The translations under genes were made by a program, and so were the position numbers. A stretch of DNA of 42,674 bases, taken from contig PMYK01000032.1 in NCBI GenBank assembly GCA_003171255.1, positions 1 through 42,674 on the forward strand, read 5' to 3'. The notes under the pieces are model-generated. The model was not told the origin of the DNA. It made no database searches and saw only the letters and a program-made list of their open reading frames with translations. Origin of the DNA: Chloroflexota bacterium (GTDB taxonomy: Bacteria; Chloroflexota; Limnocylindria; Limnocylindrales; CSP1-4). Shown here in pieces: positions 14,909-21,998 of the stretch; the stretch's first letter is position 1, and the number at the start of each line of letters is the position of its first letter.

Positions 14909-16234
14909 CTACTGACCGGGGTGCGAGTCCCGATGGCCGCTGATCGAGCGCGGCCAGCTGACGCTGATGCTCGCCCCGCCCGCGGCGGAGGTGCCGATCT
15001 GCCACCGGCCGCCGGTGGCGCGCACGATCGCGTCGGCTATGGCGAGGCCCAGGCCGGCACCGCCAGGTTGATCGGTGGCACGGTGGAATCTGTCGAAGAT
15101 GCGCCCCCGCTCGGCCTCGGGGATGCCCGGGCCCGAGTCGTCGACCGTGAGACGGACACGCCGCCCCTCGCCGGCCACGCCCACCGTGATGGAACCGCCC
15201 TGCGGTGAGTACCGGCAGGCATTGTCGAGGAGAATGCCGACCAGCCGATCGAGCCAGTCCGGCGCAGCGGTGACGATCTCGTCGGCATTCAGGGAACCGG
15301 CAAGCACCTCGAGGTGCTGCCCGCGCGTCTCGGCAACCGAACCGAATCGATCGGCCGTCTGGGCCGCCAGAACGCGCAGGTCGACCGGCTCAGCCTGAGG
15401 CTGCCCGCCGGTCGAATCGAACCGGGCGAGCCAGAGCATGTCGTCCACGAGTCGGCGCGATCGCTTCAACTCGACGTCGATCCGCCCGAACGCGGCGGCA
15501 TCCCAGGCTGCTTCTCGGCCGCGAGCGAGAGCAAGCGTCGCGGTCGCTTCGATGACCGACAGAGGCGTCCGCAGCTCATGCGAGGCATCGGCCGTGAACT
15601 CGAGCTGGCGCAGTCGGGCGCGCTCGATCGGCAGAGCTACCCGGCGGCCAACGACCACCGACCCCAGGAAGACGAAGACGAGCAGGATGCAGCCGATCCC
15701 GAACTCCGCGACGATGAGGGTCGAGGTGGTCTGCGAAACGCTATCGAGCGACTGGCCGACGACCATTCGCACGGAGCCGACCGCTCGGCCGGCCATCCGG
15801 TAGTTCACGCCATCGATGGCGACGGTGGTCGGCACCGTGACGGTTCGGTCGGCGACGGGAAGCTGGAGGTCGTTCAGGCCCTGGCCGGCGGCCGTCCCGT
15901 CGGCCTTCACGATCCACAGCAGAACGGGGAGCCCGCGCGGGTCCTGGTGGCTCGGATCGAAGCCCGGGCCGCCGAGGGCGCCGGAGTCGGGCAATCCACC
16001 CGGCCCGCCGGTGTTGGCAACGACGTCCAGGGACTGGACCAGGTGCCGGTCGACGTCGGAGGTCAGGTTGCCCGAAACGACGACGGCAACTGAGACGGCG
16101 ATGACCAGATACGCCACGCCGACGACGGCGCCGGCGGCCAGGGCCACTCGGATTGCGAGCATCTCGACGGAGGGACCGGCGTGGCCATCGACGGGCGCGC
16201 GACCGGCGCCGCGCCGCCAACCGAACGTCTTCAC
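14909..16234 (-). CDS. sensor histidine kinase
   Basis: A 441-residue two-component kinase. Two membrane helices (27-54 and 172-195) enclose an extracytoplasmic sensor of about 115 residues with a Gly/Pro-rich first part. The H-box is FTADASHELRTPLS with the phospho-accepting H219. The ATP-binding part has an N-box (LLDNACRYSP), G1 box (VDDSGPGIP), F-box (IFDRFHRA) and G2 box (GAGLGLAI). Only about 15 residues separate the second helix from the H-box region, so a full HAMP domain is missing. Its GTG start (16234) overlaps the response regulator stop in GTGA, so the pair is co-translated. The signal is unknown; context suggests envelope state. Confidence 0.92.
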   Translation of the reverse strand: MKTFGWRRGAGRAPVDGHAGPSVEMLAIRVALAAGAVVGVAYLVIAVSVAVVVSGNLTSDVDRHLVQSLDVVANTGGPGGLPDSGALGGPGFDPSHQDPRGLPVLLWIVKADGTAAGQGLNDLQLPVADRTVTVPTTVAIDGVNYRMAGRAVGSVRMVVGQSLDSVSQTTSTLIVAEFGIGCILLVFVFLGSVVVGRRVALPIERARLRQLEFTADASHELRTPLSVIEATATLALARGREAAWDAAAFGRIDVELKRSRRLVDDMLWLARFDSTGGQPQAEPVDLRVLAAQTADRFGSVAETRGQHLEVLAGSLNADEIVTAAPDWLDRLVGILLDNACRYSPQGGSITVGVAGEGRRVRLTVDDSGPGIPEAERGRIFDRFHRATDQPGGAGLGLAIADAIVRATGGRWQIGTSAAGGASISVSWPRSISGHRDSHPGQ

Positions 16235-16899
16235 GCTTCCTCCAGCCGGTAGCCCGCGCCTCGAACCGTGACGATCCGAACACCGGCGCTGGGCAGCTTG
16301 GCTCGAAGCCGGCTGAGTTGGACATCGATCGCGTTCGAGCCGAGCGGATCTGTCTCATCGTCCCAGCCGTGTTCGGCGATGGCCTTGCGATCGACGACCG
16401 CGGGCGAGCGGCGCATCAACAGCTCGAGGATCTTGTATTCGGTGGCGGTGAGCGGCAGCGGTCGATCGCGCATGGTTACCTCTCGCCGGACTGGATCGAG
16501 CGACAGTGAACCACGCGAGACGACGGGCGCGTCGACGCCGCGCGGTCGGCGCTGGAGGGCGCGGATTCGGGCGAGCAGCTCCCCGAAGTCGAAGGGCTTG
16601 ACGAGGTAGTCGTCCGCCCCAGCGTCCAGGCCGCGGATCCGGTCCGGCGGAGCGTCTCGGGCGGTCAGCATCAGGATCGCCGTCGGCTTGCCCTGCTTTC
16701 GTGCCCAGGCCACGACGTCGATCCCTTCGACGCCGGGCATGCGCCAGTCGATCACAGCCACGTCGTAGTCGTAGAACTTGAACAGGTCGATGGCGTCGTC
16801 GCCGCGCTCGGCGGCGTCCACTTGATAGCCATAGTCCCTGAGCCCCATCACCAGGACCTGGCGCAGACCGGGATCGTCTTCGGCTACGAGCACGCGCAT
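16231..16899 (-). CDS. OmpR-family response regulator
   Basis: A 222-residue regulator: receiver domain (1-115) with acidic pocket D8/D9, phosphorylation site D51 (VIDWRMPG), switch threonine in LMLTAR and lysine in LVKPFDF; then a winged-helix DNA-binding domain (about 128-220) with LTATEYKILELLMRR and VRGAGYRLE. It is the partner of the overlapping kinase. The ATG at 16899 is preceded 6 nt upstream by TAGGAT (minus strand, 16911 to 16906), which could be a -10 for a leaderless message or double as a ribosome site. The 13-bp motif (17046-17058) lies 146 nt upstream, a candidate autoregulatory site. Confidence 0.93.
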   Translation of the reverse strand: MRVLVAEDDPGLRQVLVMGLRDYGYQVDAAERGDDAIDLFKFYDYDVAVIDWRMPGVEGIDVVAWARKQGKPTAILMLTARDAPPDRIRGLDAGADDYLVKPFDFGELLARIRALQRRPRGVDAPVVSRGSLSLDPVRREVTMRDRPLPLTATEYKILELLMRRSPAVVDRKAIAEHGWDDETDPLGSNAIDVQLSRLRAKLPSAGVRIVTVRGAGYRLEEA

Positions 16900-17045
16900 T
16901 TCGTCATCCTAGCGCGGCCGGCGGGCGGCCTCGGACCGGCGCCACCGCGGCCCGGCGAGAGGGGGAGCCGAGCGGGGTGGCACCGGGGAGGATTTCGGGA
17001 GGAGCCGGGGGATGTGCACGGCTGAAGATTGGGGCAGTCGGCCTT

Positions 17046-17058
17046 TCGATCTGGTTAC
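17046..17058 (-). promoter_or_regulatory. shared 13-bp motif, copy B
   Basis: The minus strand reads GTAACCAGATCGA, followed by AAGGC as in copy C. It sits 9 nt beyond the GT39 stop and upstream of the response regulator. Confidence 0.6.
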
Positions 17059-17067
17059 ATGGAGCGG

Positions 17068-19071
17068 CTAGGCCGCGCCGGCGCAGTCGTACAGGCCGGA
17101 GGACCCGCTTACGTTGGCGACCTTGCAGGTGCTCGTCACCCAGGAACTGACACCGGTGTCGCTGCTGCCGCCGCCGAAGCCGCCGCCTCCTCCGCCGCCG
17201 CCGATCAGGACGAACCGGAGCTTGCCCGAGGCGATATAACCCTTGAACTGGTCGAGCGTGGGCGTGGGGTCGGAGCCCGTGAAGCCCCCCATGGCCATGA
17301 CCGGCAGACCCGTGGTCAGCTCGAGCGTGCCCGCCTCCTGGGCTGAGTTCATGGCCACGATCCAGGTGGCGGTGCCGCGGTTGGCGACGAGATAGTCGTC
17401 GAGGGCGGAGGTCGAGGTGCCGCCGACATTGCCGCCTCCACCGATGACGCCATTTCCGACGTTCGGGACGACGCCCGGGATGTTGGGGAAGACCAGCACG
17501 CGACCGTCACCGAAGGCGGCCTGACCGCCGAGACCACCCTGCCCGCCGCCGAAGCCGCTCGTGCTGCCGGGGCCCGGGTGCGGATCGCCGCCGCCGTAGG
17601 CAATGCCGGTCGTGTCGAGCGAGTAGGCCGCCGGCGCGAGGAGAGTCGCGCAGATGCCAAGGCCGGCCGCCGCGACGGCGATTCGCTTGACCGCCACCCT
17701 GTCGGCGATGGCCGGCAGCGACGCTGCGACGAGCGCCAGCAGGGCCACGCCCGCCATGACGATTGCGACAGTACCGAGTCCGGGGTCGAAGTTGGGCGTG
17801 CGATCGAGCAGCGTCGAACCGAACCAGGCCGAGCCGAGGCAGACGGCTCCAACGGCGATGCCGCCGATCCAGATCCGCAATCGGGTTCCCCAGAGATCGA
17901 CCAGCCCGGCGCCGACGAGAGCGCCGACGGCCGGCGCCAGGGCAACCGCGTAGTAGGAGTGGATGATCCCGGACATGTAGCTGAAGACGATTGCCGTCAC
18001 CAGGAACCAGCTGCCCCAAAGCAGATAGCCGGCGAAGGCCAGGTCGGTTCGGTGAGCCCAGCGGCGCCGGAACAGACCTACGACAAGGCACACGATTGCG
18101 AGCGGGATGAGCCAGGCGATCTGGCCGAAGAGCTGGTCGTTGAAGAGTCGCAGCGGACCGACGTCGCCGCTGAAGCCGCCGCCACCCGCGCCGCCCGGGC
18201 CGGGCCCGCCGGTGCCGAAGATACGGCCGAGGCCGTCGTAGCCGAAGATCAGGTCGAGAGGCGAGCCGGTCGTGCTGCCGCCGATGAATGGCTTGCTGCC
18301 GGCGGGCAGCATCTGGACGATCGCAACCCACCAGCCGCTGGTCACGAGAACCGTGGCAAACGCCACGAGGAGTCCGACGAGCCGCCGGCGCAGGGTGGTG
18401 TTGGCCGAGAAGCCGAATACCAGCGCATAGCCCGGAAGCACGAGGTAGGCCTGCAGGTACTTGGTCAGGAAGGCGAGGCCAACGCACGTGGCCGCGAGTG
18501 CCATCCAACGGTAGCTGCCGTTCTCGAGCGAGCGGAGGAGGGCCCATGCCGAGATGACGAAGAGCAGGGTCAGCAGGGCATCGGGGTTGTTGAAGCGGAA
18601 GATCAGGGCCGCCGCCGGAGTGAGGGCCGTCACGATCGCCGCGATCGTTGCCGCAGCCGGCCCGAACGAGCGCCTGACCGCAAGGAACAGGACGCCGACC
18701 GTGGCCACGCCGGTCAGGGCCTCGGGCAGGAGAACGCTCCACGAGCTCAGCCCGAAGATTCGGACCGACAGACCCATGAGCATTGTGGAGAGCGGCGGCT
18801 TGTCGACGGTGATGAAGTTGGACGCGTCGAAGCTGCCGAAGAACCAGGCCGACCAGCTCTGGGACGCCGACAGCGCCGCCGCGGAGTAGTAGGTGTTGGC
18901 GTAGCCGCTGACGGTGAGGTTCCAGATGTAGAGAACGGCCGCGAGGGCCAGCACGCCAACGAACGCCGGACGTACCCACATGGCCTCATCAGCGTTGCCG
19001 CGGGCGAGGCTGCGGAGCGCGCTCAAGGGCCGAAGCCTCGGCATGAAGGCAGGTCTGGTGACGGCGGTCAT
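17068..19071 (-). CDS. GT39/ArnT-like membrane glycosyltransferase (YkcB type)
   Basis: A 667-residue integral membrane GT-C glycosyltransferase of the PMT/ArnT superfamily, closest in look to the YkcB group, which uses a polyprenyl-phosphate sugar on the outer side of the membrane. The first extracytoplasmic loop has the family stretch YYSAAALSASQSW and the acidic motif TVDKPPLS (D90). FNNPDALL is a second conserved loop motif. About twelve to fourteen hydrophobic helices follow. Glycine-rich tracts near 280-300, 490-560 and 620-640 interrupt the outside parts. A soluble C-terminal domain (about 480-667) ends in a Cys pair. The ATG at 19071 overlaps the gtrA stop in ATGA. A YkcC-like polyprenyl-phosphate sugar synthase is not in the window. 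Confidence 0.87.
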   Translation of the reverse strand: MTAVTRPAFMPRLRPLSALRSLARGNADEAMWVRPAFVGVLALAAVLYIWNLTVSGYANTYYSAAALSASQSWSAWFFGSFDASNFITVDKPPLSTMLMGLSVRIFGLSSWSVLLPEALTGVATVGVLFLAVRRSFGPAAATIAAIVTALTPAAALIFRFNNPDALLTLLFVISAWALLRSLENGSYRWMALAATCVGLAFLTKYLQAYLVLPGYALVFGFSANTTLRRRLVGLLVAFATVLVTSGWWVAIVQMLPAGSKPFIGGSTTGSPLDLIFGYDGLGRIFGTGGPGPGGAGGGGFSGDVGPLRLFNDQLFGQIAWLIPLAIVCLVVGLFRRRWAHRTDLAFAGYLLWGSWFLVTAIVFSYMSGIIHSYYAVALAPAVGALVGAGLVDLWGTRLRIWIGGIAVGAVCLGSAWFGSTLLDRTPNFDPGLGTVAIVMAGVALLALVAASLPAIADRVAVKRIAVAAAGLGICATLLAPAAYSLDTTGIAYGGGDPHPGPGSTSGFGGGQGGLGGQAAFGDGRVLVFPNIPGVVPNVGNGVIGGGGNVGGTSTSALDDYLVANRGTATWIVAMNSAQEAGTLELTTGLPVMAMGGFTGSDPTPTLDQFKGYIASGKLRFVLIGGGGGGGGFGGGSSDTGVSSWVTSTCKVANVSGSSGLYDCAGAA

Positions 19072-19562
19072 CCTCGTGTCCTTTTCGACTGGGAGAGCGT
19101 AGCGAGTCCTGGTTCGGTCGACACTCGGCCATCTCGAGACCGGTCTATGGCGACCCGGAGGAGCAGGAAGCGAACGAGTGTGGCGGCGGCGTTGGCCGCC
19201 ACCAGGACGGCGACCTCTGCCATGCGGCCGTGTTGGGGCTCGGCCTGCTGCAGGATCGCCAGCGATGCTGAAGTGATGGCCAGCGCCGCGCCGAAGGCGA
19301 TGAGCCCCGCGGCGTGGTCGCGCGCAAGACCATCGCGGCCCCGCACCTCGAATGTGAGGCGCCGGTTAGCCGCGGTGTTGGCCACGGCCGTGACCACCAA
19401 CGCCAGGGCGTTCGCGACACCGGCCGGGGAGACGCTCCGGAGCCCGGCATACAGGGCGACGTAGGCCGCCGTGCTAACCACGCCGATTGCGACGAAGCTC
19501 GCGATCTGTCGGACGCCGTCACGATGGGAGGCCAGAGGGTTGCGCAGAGTCTGAGCCGTCAT
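19068..19562 (-). CDS. gtrA: GtrA-family membrane protein
   Basis: A 164-residue GtrA-family protein with four membrane helices, roughly 22-42, 48-66, 84-104 and 116-136. GtrA-like proteins are thought to move polyprenyl-phosphate-linked sugars across the membrane, supplying enzymes such as the GT39 protein encoded directly after it (ATGA overlap at 19068-19071). Family cues are ASFVAIGVVSTAAYVALYAGLR and VANTAANRRLTFEVRGR. The 20-residue C-terminus is hydrophilic. Copy C of the 13-bp motif begins 27 nt before the ATG, so control at this promoter would set both genes. marR is divergent, 81 nt away. Confidence 0.88.
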   Translation of the reverse strand: MTAQTLRNPLASHRDGVRQIASFVAIGVVSTAAYVALYAGLRSVSPAGVANALALVVTAVANTAANRRLTFEVRGRDGLARDHAAGLIAFGAALAITSASLAILQQAEPQHGRMAEVAVLVAANAAATLVRFLLLRVAIDRSRDGRVSTEPGLATLSQSKRTRG

Positions 19563-19589
19563 GACCCGGAATCTGGGCCGGACTGCCTT

Positions 19590-19602
19590 TCGAACTGGTT
19601 AC
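19590..19602 (-). promoter_or_regulatory. shared 13-bp motif, copy C
   Basis: The minus strand reads GTAACCAGTTCGA, followed by AAGGC. It is 27 nt before gtrA and 41 nt before the divergent marR start. The 18 bases 19585-19602 differ from 17041-17058 at one position only. Confidence 0.62.
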
Positions 19603-19630
19603 GCCCGTACGTGGAATTGCGGAACCCTGA

Positions 19631-19636
19631 TATACT
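19631..19636 (+). promoter_or_regulatory. -10 box TATACT for leaderless marR
   Basis: TATACT lies 7 nt before the marR ATG (19644), and no Shine-Dalgarno is present, so transcription should start at or next to the A of the ATG. No clear -35 is seen at the usual distance. Confidence 0.55.
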
Positions 19637-19643
19637 CAATGCC

Positions 19644-20189
19644 ATGCGGAATATCACTGTCACGCAGAGTAACGGCTCCGAGCCCCCAACGGCTGCGTCC
19701 GACCGCCAGTCCCTCGAGCGGGAGCTGCTCGACGAGATGACGGCCTGGTCGCCTCGCGACCGCGGCGGAATGTTCAAGACGTGGCATCGCCACGCCCTCA
19801 GTCTGGTTCATCTCAACGTCCTGACCGCGCTGGAGGCCGAGGGGCCGCTCTCCATGCGCCGCCTGGCGGAGGCGATGGACGTCTCCGACGCAAGTGCCAC
19901 GGGCATCGTCGACAGGATGGAGAAGCGTGGCCTGGTCGAACGCCGCCACGGAACCGGAGACCGCCGCATGGTGCTGGTCCACGCCACGGGCGCCGGCGAG
20001 CAGGTCTTCCGCGACATGGCCGCCCACCACCGCGACGTGCTTTCGAGGGTCCTGGCCGAACTCACCGAGGAGGAAGTGACCGCGCTCCTGGTGGGTATGA
20101 GGGCCATCCACGCCGCCAAGCGCAGGGCGCTCGAGTGGGACCCGGATCAAGGATTGCCGCCAGGCCCGGAAACCGTGGCCACCGGCTGA
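19644..20189 (+). CDS. MarR-family regulator of the ABC exporter operon
   Basis: A 181-residue MarR regulator, probably a repressor of the two ABC exporter genes behind it. The helix-turn-helix spans about residues 70-100 (MRRLAEAMDVSDASATGIVDRM) and is followed by the wing HGTGDRRMVLVHAT. An N-terminal extension of 25 residues is polar. ATG 19644 is chosen because the reading frame further upstream runs antisense through gtrA and because TATACT sits 7 nt before it. The ABC unit begins 55 nt later (leader ORF). Autoregulation is likely; no strong palindrome stands out between 19603 and 19643. Confidence 0.88.
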   Translation: MRNITVTQSNGSEPPTAASDRQSLERELLDEMTAWSPRDRGGMFKTWHRHALSLVHLNVLTALEAEGPLSMRRLAEAMDVSDASATGIVDRMEKRGLVERRHGTGDRRMVLVHATGAGEQVFRDMAAHHRDVLSRVLAELTEEEVTALLVGMRAIHAAKRRALEWDPDQGLPPGPETVATG

Positions 20190-20244
20190 GGCCGACTACC
20201 ACTTCTCCCGCCACGCTACCAACCACGCAGAAGGATCCGCACCA

Positions 20245-20271
20245 ATGACCACTTCGGACTCACGCCCATGA
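20245..20271 (+). CDS. possible 8-residue leader peptide before the ABC genes
   Basis: ATG 20245 opens MTTSDSRP and stops at TGA 20269-20271, whose TG overlaps the ATG (20268) of the first ABC gene. AAGGA (20231-20235) lies 9 nt before this short ORF, whereas the ABC gene has no ribosome site of its own in the 20 nt before its ATG. Translation of the exporter may therefore depend on ribosomes ending here. Such a short ORF can also be chance. Confidence 0.45.
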   Translation: MTTSDSRP

Positions 20272-21998
20272 CGAAGCTGCTGCCCAGGTACCTCTGGCCA
20301 TACCGCCTGCCACTCATCCTGGTGCTGGTCCTGGTCGCGGTCCAAGCCCTGGCCAACCTGTACCTGCCCAACCTCAACGCCGACATCATCAACAACGGCG
20401 TGGTCAAGGGCGACACCGACTACATCGTCCGGACCGGCGGCTTCATGCTGCTGATCACCTTCGGGCTGGGCATCTGCTCGGTGATCGCCGTCTACTTCGG
20501 CTCGAAGGTGGCGATGTCGTTCGGCCGAGACGTGCGCAGCGCGATCTTCCGCAAGGTCATGGACTTCTCTCAGAAGGAGACCAACCTCTTCGGGACGCCG
20601 ACGCTGATCACCCGCAACACCAACGACGTCCAGCAGGTCCAGATGGTCCTGGTCATGGCGTTCAACATCATGATCATGGCCCCGATCATGTGTGTCGGCG
20701 GCATCATCATGGCGATGCGTGAGGACGTTCCGCTCTCCGGACTGCTCCTGATCATCATTCCGCTCATCGTTGGGATGATCGCAATCGTGGCAACGAAGGC
20801 CCTGCCGATGTTCCGATCTGTCCAGAAGAAGACGGACCGCATCAACCAGGTCATGCGTGAAGCCCTGAGCGGCATCCGCGTCATCCGGGCATTCGTTCGG
20901 ACCGAGCACGAAGAGCGCCGCTTCGACGAAGCCAACGCCGACCTGACCCGGACCCAGCTCCGCGTCAACCGCCTCTTCGCGATCATGCTGCCGTTCCTGT
21001 TCGGCACGATGAACCTCTCGACTGTCGCGATCGTCTGGTTCGGCGGCCTGCGGATCGACTCGGGCGGAATGCAAATCGGAAACCTGTCGGCCTTCCTCCA
21101 GTACGTGATGCTGGTCCTCTTCTCGGTGATGATGGCGGCCCTGATCTTCATCATGGTCCCGCGCGCCGCCGCTGCGGCCGAGCGCATCCAGGCCGTTCTC
21201 GAGACCGAGCCCGACCTGTGCGATCCGGATGAGCCCGTCGAGATCGCCGAACCCAAGGGCGTCGTCCAGTTCGACAACGTGGAGTTCCGCTATCCCGGCG
21301 CCGAGGATGCCGTGCTGTGCGGCATCTCGTTCACGGCAAAGCCCGGCGAGACGACCGCCATCGTCGGCGGCACCGGTTCGGGCAAGACGACCCTCGCCAA
21401 CCTGATGCCGCGCTTCTACGACGTCACTTCCGGCAGCGTGAGCATCGATGGGGTTGACGTCCGAAAGCTCCGCCTGGAGAACCTGTGGAGCATGATCGGC
21501 ATCGTGCCGCAGAAGGCGTTCCTCTTCAGCGGCACCGTCGCCAGCAACCTGCGCTACGGCAACGAAGCCGCCGACAACGACGACCTGTGGCGCGCCCTGA
21601 CGACCGCCCAGGGCAAGGATTTCGTGACCGCGATGGATGGCGGGCTCGATGGCGAAATCGACCAGGGCGGCACCAACGTCTCCGGCGGCCAGCGCCAGCG
21701 CCTGGCAATCGCCCGAGCGATCGTGAAGAAGCCGAAGGTCTACATCTTCGACGACAGCTTCTCCGCCCTCGACTTCAAGACAGACCAGATGCTCCGGGCC
21801 GCCCTCCACAAGGAAACGCGCGAAGCGACGGTGATCATCATCGCCCAGCGCGTTGGGACGATCATGCACGCCGACCAGATCGTGGTCCTCGACAGCGGCT
21901 CGATAGTCGGCATCGGGACGCACGGTGAATTGATGAAGACCTGCGAGACGTATCAAGAGATCGTGTACTCGCAGCTGACCCAGGAGGAAGTCGCATGA
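20268..21998 (+). CDS. ABC exporter half-transporter with degenerate ATPase site
   Basis: A 576-residue fused permease-ATPase of the multidrug/lipid exporter class. Six membrane helices fill residues 1-310; the ATPase occupies 330-570. Walker A is GGTGSGKTT (K373), the signature VSGGQ (471-475) is normal, but Walker B reads IFDDS with D496 where the catalytic glutamate should be, and the switch histidine is Q527 (IIAQRVG). These are the usual changes of the non-hydrolysing partner in heterodimeric exporters such as BmrC/BmrD or TM287/288. Its TGA overlaps the ATG of the second half-transporter. No ribosome site lies directly before ATG 20268; see the leader ORF. Confidence 0.93.
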   Translation: MTKLLPRYLWPYRLPLILVLVLVAVQALANLYLPNLNADIINNGVVKGDTDYIVRTGGFMLLITFGLGICSVIAVYFGSKVAMSFGRDVRSAIFRKVMDFSQKETNLFGTPTLITRNTNDVQQVQMVLVMAFNIMIMAPIMCVGGIIMAMREDVPLSGLLLIIIPLIVGMIAIVATKALPMFRSVQKKTDRINQVMREALSGIRVIRAFVRTEHEERRFDEANADLTRTQLRVNRLFAIMLPFLFGTMNLSTVAIVWFGGLRIDSGGMQIGNLSAFLQYVMLVLFSVMMAALIFIMVPRAAAAAERIQAVLETEPDLCDPDEPVEIAEPKGVVQFDNVEFRYPGAEDAVLCGISFTAKPGETTAIVGGTGSGKTTLANLMPRFYDVTSGSVSIDGVDVRKLRLENLWSMIGIVPQKAFLFSGTVASNLRYGNEAADNDDLWRALTTAQGKDFVTAMDGGLDGEIDQGGTNVSGGQRQRLAIARAIVKKPKVYIFDDSFSALDFKTDQMLRAALHKETREATVIIIAQRVGTIMHADQIVVLDSGSIVGIGTHGELMKTCETYQEIVYSQLTQEEVA

